A DNA stretch of 34,386 bases from Chara braunii (taxonomy: Eukaryota > Streptophyta > Charophyceae > Charales > Characeae). The notes beneath the pieces are model-generated. The model was not told the origin of the DNA, searched no databases, and was given only the letters and a program-made list of their open reading frames with translations. This document shows, piece by piece, positions 21,862-31,023 of this stretch. The stretch spans positions 1,135,425 to 1,169,810 of the forward strand of contig BFEA01000402.1 of assembly GCA_003427395.1 (NCBI GenBank), in the 5' to 3' direction. A program made the position numbers and the translations under genes. Every line of letters starts with the position of its first letter. The stretch's first letter is position 1.

Positions 21862-22382
21862 CAACAAAAAAATTCCCACGAAAAATGAAAGTTGAAAAAA
21901 CATTCCATAAAAACACAATCCTTCATATTTATAAATTATCATTCCAATGTTCGTCCAATTCTAAAATTTCTAGTTTTATTTGATAAATTTTCGTCTAAAT
22001 ATGAATTTTTCCTTCCAACGACATCTATTTGTTCAAGATGAAATGAAAGTCTGAACGAGTTTATGAAATATTTTAATTAAATTTTCATTCTATTACAACA
22101 AATATCTTCTAATTTAGATTGGATTAATCTATTTATGACTAAAAATCCTTACTTAGCATGACAGTCCGATTAAAATATTTCATGAGTTTATCCAGGCTTT
22201 CATTCGATCTCTAGCATGCAGTCCAAATAAGAAAGGATACCCTATTCTTGGAATGAAAGTTTGCAAGTAAGGTGAAAATTTTTAAAATTGGAGTAACATT
22301 TTTGAAGATGGAACGAAAATTTAAAATTACGATTGTAATTATACTGTAGAATAATATTTGATTCTGGAAAAAAATTTCGTTG
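21862..22382 (+). mobile_element. Palindromic MITE, copy 2 (full length, TA duplication)
   Basis: It begins CAACAAAAAAATTCCCACG and ends AAATTTCGTTG, with TA on both sides (21860-21861 and 22383-22384). The whole 521 bp is a near-palindrome: the segment around 22035-22090 reappears inverted around 22165-22210. It splits the integrase zinc-binding region. A TA duplication points to a Tc1/mariner-type transposase, but the ends are not the Stowaway consensus CTCCCTCCG. Its interior mainly codes for nothing. Confidence 0.9.
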
Positions 22383-23242
22383 TAATATGGGCTTACACAA
22401 AACGTTAGTCCGTGTTTGTCGTTTATACTTCTAACCCTAGAGCAAAAAAATTGTCAAGAGCTACGTTTAGGAGTGTCTTACCTGCCAGGAGGTAAACATT
22501 GCGGACCATATTCGGTATGAGTTACTCCAACCCATACCCATACCTAAGGGTCGTTGACAATGAATTTTCATATATTTTATCGGTCTCCTCCACCCTCCCA
22601 CTAAGCGTGGTCATGATGCTATTTTTATTGTCGTCGACCACTTCGCAAAGAGGACACGTTTGTCTCATGCAGTTATTGCATTAGTGCTCGTGAGGCCGCC
22701 GACATTATCTTTGACCGAGTCATGAGAGATCACGACTTACGTCGAAGAATTATCTCCGACCATGACTCGCACTTTATGAACACATTTTGGTGACGCCTAC
22801 ACGAGGTATACGGATCCCTACTTCGCTTGTCGTCGTCTTACCACCCTTAGCCAGAGGATCAGACTGAGGTCACCAACAAAACCTTTGGTAATATCCTCCG
22901 AAAGTTTGCTAGGGATGACCGATAGTGAAGCTACTACTTAGCCAGAGTGAAGATTGCATACAAGCACATCGTTTCACCAGCCATGAGAATGTCGCTATTC
23001 TATTGTGATCTCGGCTATCACTTTCACATACCCGCGGACTTTCTGCGACCGTCACAGTTGCACCCATACACTCGTTAGCTTGCCCTTGACGTGTAAATCG
23101 CACGCATAGCCTCGATTATAAGAGTGCACACGAGAGTCTAGTCGTCTCTCAGACTCTCATGGTCGCACGAGCAAACCAATCACAAATGATCATCCATTCA
23201 AAGTCGATGACGATGTACTTGTCAACGCACCTTACTTGCATC
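22383..23242 (+). pseudogene. Chromovirus pol remnant: integrase
   Basis: After the MITE, the integrase continues: LTCQEVN (about 22477-22497) supplies the CxxC part of the zinc-binding domain. LQPIPIPKGR leads to the catalytic core with HDAIFIVVDHFAKRT (about 22614-22658). Weakly conserved core sequence with SDHDSHF (about 22751-22771) and FW follows. The C-terminal part has ARANQS and FKVDDDVLVNAPYL (about 23199-23239). Multiple stops and frame changes make it dead. A second hAT-like element interrupts it at 23243. Confidence 0.8.
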
Positions 23243-23383
23243 CTACGTTGCACACCCGGCCTCGGTCGGGGGGGGGGAATCGGCTGCGGCCTCGGCCGAT
23301 GGCCGAATCGGCCAGGTTCAGCCTCGACCGACCAACCGAGTTTGGTGCAGGATTTTTTTTTTTCCTAATGCATGAAAATAAAA

Positions 23384-23420
23384 ATGGGCGTGTAGGGCTA
23401 AAAAAACCCTACACACCCAT
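23384..23420. repeat. Stem-loop with 14-bp stem
   Basis: The sequence atgggcgtgtaggg pairs with ccctacacacccat with one mismatch around a 9-base A-rich loop, with further A/T pairing outside. It lies in the left part of the second hAT-like element. Confidence 0.7.
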
Positions 23421-23466
23421 ATTTTTGGGGGGGCATTGTTGTTTTCTATTGCGTAACAAAAAATAG

Positions 23467-23549
23467 AAAAAAAAAAAAAAAAAAAAAAAAAAAAANTATT
23501 CGAAACCCCGTGCAAGTATTGTGTGTGTGTGTGTGTGTATGTGTGTGTG
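23467..23549. repeat. Poly-A with an N, then (GT)n
   Basis: A run of A to 23495, N at 23496, then about 23 bp of ordinary sequence and a (GT)n tract broken by one AT (23520-23549). This is low-complexity sequence directly before the adapter scar. Confidence 0.9.
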
Positions 23550-23587
23550 CTGTCTCTTATACACATCTAGATGTGTATAAGAGACAG
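23550..23587. other. Nextera mate-pair junction adapter (assembly artefact)
   Basis: CTGTCTCTTATACACATCT (23550-23568) is followed at once by AGATGTGTATAAGAGACAG (23569-23587). This 38-bp palindrome of two Tn5 mosaic ends is the circularisation junction of Nextera mate-pair libraries. The sequence to its left and right therefore comes from points kilobases apart in the genome. Confidence 0.98.
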
Positions 23588-23617
23588 GAGTGAAACCTCC
23601 CTCGTGTGACGGGTGGT
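23588..23617 (+). other. Misplaced fragment matching the LARD interior
   Basis: Thirty bases directly after the adapter match 7552-7581 with one mismatch (gagtgaaacc against gagtgagacc). It is the far end of a mate-pair molecule that originated in a related LARD copy and does not belong here. Confidence 0.85.
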
Positions 23618-24011
23618 NNNNNNNNNNNNNNNNNNNNNNNNNNNNNNNNNNNNNNNNNNNNNNNNNNNNNNNNNNNNNNNNNNNNNNNNNNNNNNNNNNN
23701 NNNNNNNNNNNNNNNNNNNNNNNNNNNNNNNNNNNNNNNNNNNNNNNNNNNNNNNNNNNNNNNNNNNNNNNNNNNNNNNNNNNNNNNNNNNNNNNNNNNN
23801 NNNNNNNNNNNNNNNNNNNNNNNNNNNNNNNNNNNNNNNNNNNNNNNNNNNNNNNNNNNNNNNNNNNNNNNNNNNNNNNNNNNNNNNNNNNNNNNNNNNN
23901 NNNNNNNNNNNNNNNNNNNNNNNNNNNNNNNNNNNNNNNNNNNNNNNNNNNNNNNNNNNNNNNNNNNNNNNNNNNNNNNNNNNNNNNNNNNNNNNNNNNN
24001 NNNNNNNNNNN
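23618..24011. other. Assembly gap (394 N)
   Basis: Unknown sequence between the adapter-bearing contig end and the next contig. The gap length is an estimate by the assembler. Confidence 1.
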
Positions 24012-24056
24012 GTGTGGGAGCTGCGCGGGAGCGTGCAGGAGCTGCGCGTGCGCGCG

Positions 24057-24075
24057 TGAGAGATAGAGAGAGAGA

Positions 24076-24122
<47 letters not shown>

Positions 24123-24183
24123 GTCGTGGAGTGGAGGGAGGACCCCTCCCCCACCAACCAATCAATCAATCAATCAATCAATG

Positions 24184-24216
<33 letters not shown>

Positions 24217-24218
24217 GT
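24057..24218. repeat. (GA)n and (AATC)n simple repeats
   Basis: An imperfect GA tract at 24057-24116 is followed by two AATC arrays (about 24158-24183 and 24191-24218). Poly-A and poly-T runs follow to about 24280. All lie inside the second hAT-like element. Confidence 0.9.
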
Positions 24219-24524
24219 AAAAAAAAAAAAAAACAGGCAATCAATGAAAAAAAAAAAAATCTATTTTTTTTTTTTTTTTTGGTAGTCTTCGAAATCCACC
24301 CCCCCGTTTTCGAAGTTTTTATGATTTTTTTTTTGCGAGGAGGTAGGGGGACCCCCCCCGACTCGAAACCCGTTCCCCGCCCCCAAAACCCCTCCCAGAT
24401 AGGCCGAGGCATCGGCCGAAAGTTCTCGGTCGGGGCGGCCACGGCCGGGGGGGCCCCGGCCTAGGCCGTCGGCCGCGGCCGTGGCCAAACCGGGTCGCGG
24501 CCTGGGGGGAACATAGCTTGCATC

Positions 24525-24797
24525 TCAAAGCGGTGTCGGAACAGAAACCCGTGTGAAGATTTCAGCCCGAGTTTTTCAAGATCAGACGCTGTCCGACTCT
24601 TTTTGTTGGATTTTAAGAACATGATGAGATTGACGTTGCCAAAGTTTATTCAAAACAACCCTATGACTGAGAGATTTAAACTTTTTTTAGAACCTGACGT
24701 CATTAATGTCCGATTGAAACAGGGGGAGTTGGCGGTACGACCCATCGCCCGCGGTTTCCAACAGGGCCGCAAGGGTGCGTGTTCATGCAGAAACTGA
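24525..24797 (+). pseudogene. Chromovirus pol remnant: integrase C-terminal tail
   Basis: After the 8-bp duplication the frame gives LKAVSEQ and KISARVFQDQ, weakly like the region after the integrase core in gypsy elements. A clean frame (24603-24797) then has RLTLPKF and LFLEP (about 24672-24692), matching the LxLP...LLEP pattern that precedes the chromodomain in chromoviruses. The chromodomain itself is found only at 31103, so about 6.4 kb was inserted or rearranged here. Similarity is weak and rests on order and position. Confidence 0.5.
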
Positions 24798-25258
24798 AAC
24801 TAGACTATTCTACCTAAACGAATGTCGAGCGGCTGCTAAGTCCCACGACTCAGGGCCTTAGTAGGCCAAACAGGTAGCCATGCCATGTAGTACGTGGTCA
24901 CGGCATGCATGTCGTGCTGCCAAATGGTCGCCGTATTGACGGCAACACGGCTGGCCATCGGTCTGGGGCTTCTGGGGTACGCAGGTGTAGCCTGCGTGAG
25001 GCCACATGTGATATCGCACTGGGCCAAACTCTTGATAAGAAAGAGCTGCTCTTATTTTAGTGTGGAATAGGAGTTAGCCCGGTAGGATATCACACAAGAT
25101 TTTTGCCCAGCAAATACCGGGGTCGAGCCCAGATGACATCGTCACTGGGCTAGCTCCTTTTGGAGAGGTCCGGCCTTTTGGCGCGACTGTTTTCAGCCGC
25201 ACGAAGGTCAGCATGGCCCTGCGCTTTCAAGGATGACACGCATAAATCGAGAAATGGT
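24798..25258. other. Unassigned DNA
   Basis: GC-balanced, with short words such as ggccaaac and gcccag repeated. No domain, terminal repeat or RNA gene is recognised. It lies in the block that separates the pol tail from the chromodomain. Confidence 0.4.
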
Positions 25259-25259
25259 C

Positions 25260-25490
25260 ATAAAATAATAATTAAAAAAAAAAAAAAGTCGAATCCATAT
25301 GGCAACAGCCGTGGTGTATCCATAAAATAATAATTAAAAAAAATGCGCTTTCATATGTCGAATCCATATGGCAACAGTCGCGGTGGTAAAAAAAAAAAAA
25401 AAAAAAAAAAAAATTGAATCCATAAAATAATAATTAAAAAAAATACGCTTTCAAGTTGGATCTATATGTCAACAGTCGTGGTGAATCCAC
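25260..25490. repeat. Three tandem units sharing ATAAAATAATAATTAAAAA
   Basis: Units start at 25260, 25320 and 25422. Each has the AT-rich head, an A run, gcgctttca (missing in the first), gaatccatatggcaacag and a cgtggtg tail. The second unit is lengthened by a 27-base A run (25387-25413). Confidence 0.8.
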
Positions 25491-25729
25491 GGCGTGACCA
25501 TTGACCCACCAGACTGACCTCCGTAGCTCGGAACAACCGAACCAACATTAGAGCCACCACTCGCAGGTAAGGTGAGGAGTAGGGTCGCTACACCTAGTGC
25601 ATTGTTAGTATTCAAACGACGATCCTGAAGCGGACAGAAACGGGAAATATGGCCCCGCTGACCACAGTTGTAACATGTTCTAGTATCACCATTCTGATCA
25701 TTGCTCGCCATCGTAAAGTGCGAAGTCAC
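25469..25729 (-). pseudogene. Retrotransposon gag fragment with CCHC zinc knuckle
   Basis: An 86-residue minus-strand frame contains CYNCGQRGHISRFC at residues 19-32, a perfect C-x2-C-x4-H-x4-C zinc knuckle of the kind that binds RNA in retroelement nucleocapsids. It is followed by a Gly/Ser/Val-rich tail. Only a short part of gag is present, with no pol next to it in the same orientation, and its 3' end runs into the tandem repeat at 25260-25490. Strand is opposite to the chromovirus pol, so it belongs to a different element. Capture by another transposon is possible. Confidence 0.7.
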
Positions 25730-25857
25730 TCGACAGTAGTGTAACTCCTACGTCGGTTCCTCCGTGAGTAAAAGTATATCGAGCAGATGCTACGACAATA
25801 CAGTAGAACCAAGAGAAAGAAGAAGACAAAGGATAAGAAAAGAAGAAGAAGAAAAGG

Positions 25858-25915
<58 letters not shown>

Positions 25916-25916
25916 N

Positions 25917-26006
<90 letters not shown>
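25858..26006. repeat. 149-base poly-A tract with an N
   Basis: Uninterrupted A except N at 25916. The partner arm of the inverted repeat has a TTC-rich tract (about 27012-27080) at this position, so the homopolymer is probably a sequencing or gap-filling artefact. Confidence 0.9.
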
Positions 26007-26008
<2 letters not shown>

Positions 26009-26207
26009 TCACAGTGGAGGCTGAGTAAGAAGAAGAAAACTAGAGAGCGACAACCCATATCCCGAACACGACTTTTTAGAAAAAATTGAACATGAAGCAC
26101 GACATGGCGTATGACCCTACCGGTTTCACCTGGCCACCAACCAGGATCATCAAGGGTCTTCCGTACTCGGTGACATGGCTGTTTTCAAAATTACGGTATA
26201 AGTTGAG

Positions 26208-26592
26208 GGTTCGAACTCGGATTTATTGAATGGAGCGTCAGTGAGAAGTGTGATATGTGGGACTGTTGTTTGAGTAAGGCGCGAGGTAGAATTTGAACCC
26301 AAGACGTGTGGGCAACTATTTTGAATTGAGTAATGGTCGTTGTGAACAGGGTAAGGTTTCGAGCCAGGATTAAGCCTGTTGTGGAGTGAGATGTTATCTG
26401 TTGTTGATTTCCCGAGATATGTGGGTAGGAGGACTTGAACTCGTGTTAGTTTTTCAATAGGTAAATAATGAACGGAAGCATAAAGGTTGTCCGAATGGAG
26501 TTTGAACTCGGGATAGTTTCTTGGCAGAGTGAGTTTGATTTTTGAGGTTGACGGTTCGAGAAGTACTCTGGTGGCGGGTTTTGAACGGAGGA
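26208..26592 (+). repeat. Degenerate periodic motif resembling TTCGAACTCGG in the foldback loop
   Basis: Related words start at 26208 (ggttcgaactcgg), 26289 (gaatttgaaccc), 26355 (ggtttcgagccagg), 26431 (ggacttgaactcg), 26498 (gagtttgaactcgg) and 26576 (gggttttgaacgg), 66 to 81 bp apart. The word resembles a tRNA B box. The rest of the units is poorly conserved. Confidence 0.4.
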
Positions 26593-27118
26593 TGGTACTG
26601 TGGTCCTTCGTACTTGTGGTTAAGGAATTTTTTGTCTAGTTTCTATGTTCCGGTCCAGTTACAGTAATGTTTCAAGCTTTCTTTACAGTTTAGGTCCATT
26701 AGCTCATTGTTGGTTCTTGGCTCTGGTTGATGGGTACGACTTGAGAAGTGCGTTGGCGTTTTTGGAAGACTGGTGGGTTTTGGTGTTTTCATGGACGTAG
26801 GTAGTACGGTCGTTAGTATTTAGGGAATTAGTAGTGTCAGTCCATGTCACCGAGTACGGCAGACCCCTGATGATCCTGGTTGGCGGCCAGGTGAAACCGG
26901 TAGGGTCATACGCCATGTCGTGCTTTATGTTCAATTTTTTCTAAAAAGTCGTGTTCGGGATATGGGTTGTCGCTCTCTGGTTTTTTTCTTCTTACTCAGC
27001 CTCCATTGTGACCTTCTTCTTCTCCTTTTTCTTCTTCTTCTTCTCCTTCTTTTTTTCTCCTTTGTCTTCTTCTTTTTCTTGGTTCTGCTGTATTGTCGTA
27101 GCATCTGCTCGATATACT

Positions 27119-27449
27119 AGGCCAACGGCAAGGCAAAAGAATAATAATAATAAATAAACTAAAATTAAACTAAGCATTGAAAGCGTCAGGTGGTACGCCT
27201 AGAAGTGACTGGGGCCTTTCAGCCCCAGTACACTAAGCCGTCGTTTGTGGAAACGGGCGACCGTTTTTTTTTTAGGAGGTGAGTTCTTGCAGATTTTTTT
27301 TTTTTTTTTACTTTTTTAAATTTTCTTGAAATTTTGTTCAGATTTCTTATTAGATTTTTTTTAGATATTGATTAGATTATTTTCCTTTTTCGTTTCGCAG
27401 GGCCTGACGGTTCATTTGAGAACATGTTCGTTTCGAACGAACGGGGCAG

Positions 27450-27483
<34 letters not shown>

Positions 27484-27980
27484 TGACTGTGCCAGACCGT
27501 TTCATTGAACTTCCATCGACTGATTAGGAGGCTGAGCCGCGACAACCTAAGCAAAATCGAATGGATCTGTCACGGAATCGCGACTATGTTCGGGCGTGGG
27601 TTTTGGGAGGTTGTACTTTAGTTACGCGGGACTTTTTGCATACGCTCGGGGTGGTTTCCAGTTCGTAAGGGGTGGCATGTCATTTTCTGGTGACCGAACG
27701 AGCGTTTATGCAACGTCGTTCGAGCCTCCAGGCGCCTGTACCTGGCGCTGTAGGTGGCCAGGTATAGGCATGTATTGCTGCAAAAGGAAAAAGTGGACCC
27801 TGTTGAGCGTGACTCTAGTTCGACCCTGTGAGATGGTTGTTCGCCTCTGGCATCGAGCAACCCTGACAGAGGTGGGAGATGGGAAAAAAAAAAAAAAAAA
27901 AACAGAACTTCGTGAATTCAATCGAGATGCAGGGCGAAATGCAGGGGTAGAAGCATCTGGACTCTGAGTTGACAGCAGAC
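27119..27980. other. Unassigned AT-rich DNA with small hairpins
   Basis: It contains the hairpin actggggc-ctttca-gccccagt (27208-27229), a near-palindrome gttcgtttcgaacgaac (27426-27442), an A run at about 27450-27480 and another at about 27883-27902. A 123-codon plus frame (27596-27967) is not recognisable. Confidence 0.4.
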
Positions 27981-28215
27981 TGTTGAACTTCAACAATCTG
28001 CTCTACTTGGCTCTATGGAGCCATTTAAGGCTGCGTTTGGCCAGGGGTAGTGACCAAATGCATTACCAAGGCTTGGAACTTGGTTCCCCTAGGGGAACAT
28101 CAAGGTTCTCAACCCTTGATCACGTTTGAGATCAAGGGTGAGGCCTCACTCTGAATTTTGCCCTCAACCTTCAGCCAACTATAAAACAGCCAGCAGCCAA
28201 CCAACCAACATTCAT
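27981..28215 (+). promoter_or_regulatory. Candidate LTR or promoter start with TATA box
   Basis: A 15-base palindrome TGTTGAACTTCAACA (27981-27995) resembles the TG...CA tips of plant LTRs. Strong hairpins follow: gttcccctaggggaac (28083-28098, perfect) and cccttgatc-gatcaaggg (28113-28137). A clear TATAAAA box lies at 28180-28186, with a CA-rich initiator-like region downstream. This is the layout of an LTR U3 region, but no second copy, primer site or coding region follows, so a solo LTR or other promoter is inferred. Confidence 0.35.
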
Positions 28216-28499
28216 TTGCGGTTGGTGCTGCTAGCATTTCGCTTGAATAAATGCTGGTTGCTGGAGGAGGAGCTGCTGGTGGAGTGAGAAGGAGCTGAGT
28301 GGAGGTCTGCAAGAGAGAGGGGAGGACTGTTGGAGGTGGTCATAGCTGTGAAGTACAGCCATAGCCGCCATCTCAGCAAGGGAAAGAGAGAAAAGTGTTG
28401 AAGGTCTGCAGAGAGCGCGGGAGTGAGTAGTTGCTGCTGCACTTAGTGGAACGCAGGGGACGTGTTGTTCGCTCGGGACGGCAATGACGACACGTTTTT

Positions 28500-28745
28500 G
28501 CAGTGAAGCGGAACCGCTGCCGATTTTTGCAGCGGCGACACTGAGATTTTGGCGGTGAAGTGGAAGCGCTGCCGATTTTTTGCGGCGGCGGCACTAAGAT
28601 TTTGGTGGTGACGTGGAAGTGTTGCCGAAATCTTTCGGCGTCGACAATGTTTTTGTTTGGCAGGAACGGGGAAGTGTTGCGAAACTTTTGCGGCGACAGC
28701 AGTGCGTTCTAGGTGGTGGCGCGGAAGCGCTGCCCGTTTTGCCTT
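28500..28745. repeat. 53-bp minisatellite, about five units
   Basis: The core gcgctgccgatttt (variants ccgctgccga, gtgttgccga, gtgttgcgaa, gcgctgcccg) starts at 28514, 28566, 28619, 28674 and 28727, a steady 52-55 bp period. Between cores the units share gcggcgacac and gattttggtggtg. On either strand the frame remains open through much of it, as 53-54 bp is near a multiple of three, but no protein is recognised. Confidence 0.85.
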
Positions 28746-29542
28746 GACTGTGAGGGACATTTTGTGGCAGCGTGCTCTAGTATTGACGACAACGACGTGG
28801 TGGTGCGGTTAGTGTGACGGCAATGCTGAGACGTCGTCATATTATTGGGAAGTGATTGAGTGTTGAGAAGGTATTGTGGTAGGCAGTCGTCACAAGGGAG
28901 TGGTGTGGATCACTTTGCTAACAGCACGTTATGATAGTTTTTCATCTGAACACGAGAGTTTATACAATCTTCTTGAGTGAGCTGTCTCTTGAACTTCACT
29001 CGAGGTCAGTCACTGCAACCAGTCAGTTGGTCAGTTATTGACTCAGACTGCTTCGCACCTGTGTGAACCCACACATGCTTAACCCTGTTCTTTGAATGTT
29101 CACTGAAAAGGTAGAGAAAATGTGTGTTTGCACGCGTGAATGAAAATCTGACATGAGTTTGGGATTGAATTGTCTTCTTTTGAACTTGTTGTTCGACCTG
29201 ATGTGCAGGTAGGTAGACGGATGTTTGAAAAAAAAAAACCTATTCATGTTAATGAAAGTGAATGGGAGGATCGTTGTGTTTTATTTCTCGCTTGCAGTCT
29301 TGTTGAAGGGAAGGACAACCATTAGACGACGAAAAATAATTTGATCACACAAAGAAGAAGACATCAATTGAACATAATTTTTTCCTTAGGACACCCGTTC
29401 ATTCCCAAATGACCCTCTTTGTCTATGCCCGTCTATCTGAATGACTTTCTTTTCTGGGATTTTTTTTCTTCGTCTAAGTTGCCCTTGACGTCAGGCGGCG
29501 AAGGATCGTTTGCTGTCGTGGTAGACGTGTTTCCCTTTCCTA
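28746..29542. other. Unassigned DNA
   Basis: No gene or repeat end is recognised. Short direct words such as cagtcagttggtcagt occur near 29020. It could be the downstream part of the candidate LTR that starts at 27981. Confidence 0.35.
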
Positions 29543-30064
29543 CAACAAAAAAAAATTCCAAAATTAAATAATCATTCTATAGTAAAATTACCTTCTAAAT
29601 TTTAAATTTTCATTCCATCTTAAAAAATGTCATTCCAATTTTAAAATTTCCCGTCTTACTTGAAAACTTTCAATCCAAGAATGGGGTATCCCTTCTTATT
29701 TGAATTGTATGCCAAAGATGGAATAAAAGTCTGGATGAGTTCATGAAATATTTTAATTGAACTGTCATTCTTTGTAAGGATTTTCAGTCATAAATAGGTT
29801 AATCCAATCTAAATTAGAAGGTATTTGTTATAGTGGAATGAAAGTTTAATTCATGCATTTCATAAACTCATCCAGACTTTCATTCCATCTTAAACAAATA
29901 GATGTAGTTGGAAGGAAAAACTCATATTTAAACGGGAACTTATCAAATAAAACTGAAAATTTTGGAATTGGACGAACATTTGAATGATAATTTTTAAATA
30001 TAAAGGATTTTTTTTTAATGGAATGTTTTTTAAACTTTTATTTTTTATGGAAATTTTTTTGTTG
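29543..30064 (-). mobile_element. Palindromic MITE, copy 3 (inverted orientation)
   Basis: It begins CAACAAAAAAAAATTCC and ends GGAAATTTTTTTGTTG, with TA on both sides (29541-29542 and 30065-30066). At 522 bp it equals copy 2 in length, and its reverse complement aligns with copies 1 and 2 from end to end. The palindromic interior (for example gtctggatgagttcatgaaa against tttcataaactcatccagac) is best preserved here. Confidence 0.9.
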
Positions 30065-30757
30065 TAGGAGGCATCTGAGGTGGGGGTTCGTTGCCTTAGG
30101 GGCCGGCCCTGCTATCGACTCAGAATGCACCGCTTATGCGGGGGGATACCATGCTGTTGTGGTGGAGCTAGCCCGACTTCTGAGATCCGAGGTTCGCTCG
30201 GGCGAGGACCAGGGGTGTCCCAGACCACCTCCTAGGGAAATGACATAGACCTATTCACGAAAGGGCCTTAAGATTTTTGACGCCTCGCATTAAGGTGAAC
30301 TGCCATAGCATATCCCTCTAGTGGCCGTTTTAGGAGTCATTGACATATGGGAAACTGACGCAAGAAGAAGCCCAGTTCGTGTACTCACTAGTATTGGATG
30401 GAGTGCGTGTAGGTACTACCTCCGCGGATAGGTTTGCACCATAAAAAGTGCAATTTTGGGGAAGTTAAGATGAGTTGATAGGTTTGCACCATAAGAAGTT
30501 GCAAAATTTGACACTCAGTAATCTTGAACCAAAACAAAAACAGACAATACAATATTATATGCATATTTCAATATTAGAATATTGTATATTAGAATATTAT
30601 ATATCTCTTTTTTTTTAGTTCTATTTAGATTTTAATCCAATTTCTTGATCTAATTATTATTTCAATTATAAGTATTTCGATTGTATTTAATATTTTTTAT
30701 TTTTGCTTTTTCTTATTTATTCTTATAAAAAAAATCATTAAATTTAATCCTAAAAAC
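30065..30757. other. Unassigned DNA with a 50-bp tandem duplication
   Basis: The word gataggtttgcaccataa occurs at 30427 and 30477, exactly 50 bp apart, each followed by an aagt-gcaa stretch. The rest is GC-balanced to about 30430, then strongly AT-rich. No gene is seen. Confidence 0.5.
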
Positions 30758-31023
30758 CTAGGTTACCAGCCGGGCCGCACGGGTCACCCTGTTTTTTCGG
30801 ACGGCCCGACCGTGCAAGGAGTAGGAAAGGTCCCAGTCCCCCCACAAAAAAACTATGTTATGTAGAAAAATAAACTGAACAACTTTTGCCTTAACGTCAC
30901 ATCAAAATTATTTACCAAATTAAAAATAAAAATTATAATTAAAAACTAATTTTTATTTTTCTATTTTTTAATTTATTTTCGGCCCGACCGGGCATGTGGA
31001 TCCGGGTGACTCTGGTAGCCTAG
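30758..31023 (+). mobile_element. Small hAT-like MITE (266 bp)
   Basis: Terminal inverted repeats CTAGGTTACCAG (left) and CTAGGCTACCAG (right, reverse complement) agree at 11 of 12 positions. Further inside, both ends carry GTCACCC and CGGGCCG-type words. The flanking octamers ctaaaaac and cccaaaac agree at 6 of 8 positions, a possible decayed 8-bp duplication. The centre is AT-rich and non-coding. Confidence 0.6.

Larger units (their letters stand above)
23243..24516 (+). mobile_element. Second hAT-like element, containing the assembly gap
   Basis: The 8-bp sequence CTTGCATC occurs at 23235-23242 and 24517-24524. Between the copies the ends are imperfect inverted repeats, CTACGTTGCAC at the left and CTATGTTCCCC in reverse complement at the right. 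Both ends are rich in GGCC and CGGCC words over about 100 bp, as in hAT subterminal regions. The integrase frame reads through from VNAPYLH to LKAV if the element is skipped, which supports a clean insertion. The interior holds a hairpin, poly-A, (GT)n, an adapter scar, 394 Ns, (GA)n and (AATC)n, so its true length and content are unknown. Confidence 0.75.
25773..27118. repeat. Large inverted repeat (foldback) with 660-bp loop
   Basis: The left arm (25773-26178) and right arm (26842-27118) are reverse complements over their whole length, from agtatatcgagcagatgc at the outer end to ccgtactcggtgacatgg at the inner end. They share tgaagcacgacatggcgtat and ggtttcacctggc. The arms differ in length because the left arm carries a 149-base A run where the right arm has a TTC-rich tract. 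No clear target duplication was found. It may be a foldback transposon, two copies of one repeat in opposite orientation, or partly an assembly product. Confidence 0.85.

Noticed and set aside
23409-24184. Several 150-250 codon frames around the gap
   Set aside because: They consist mostly of N, adapter translation and simple repeats.
24158-24218. AATC repeat considered as telomere-like
   Set aside because: The plant telomere repeat is TTTAGGG; AATC arrays are ordinary microsatellites.
25698-26100. Poly-Phe and poly-Lys frames
   Set aside because: Translations of the 149-base A tract.
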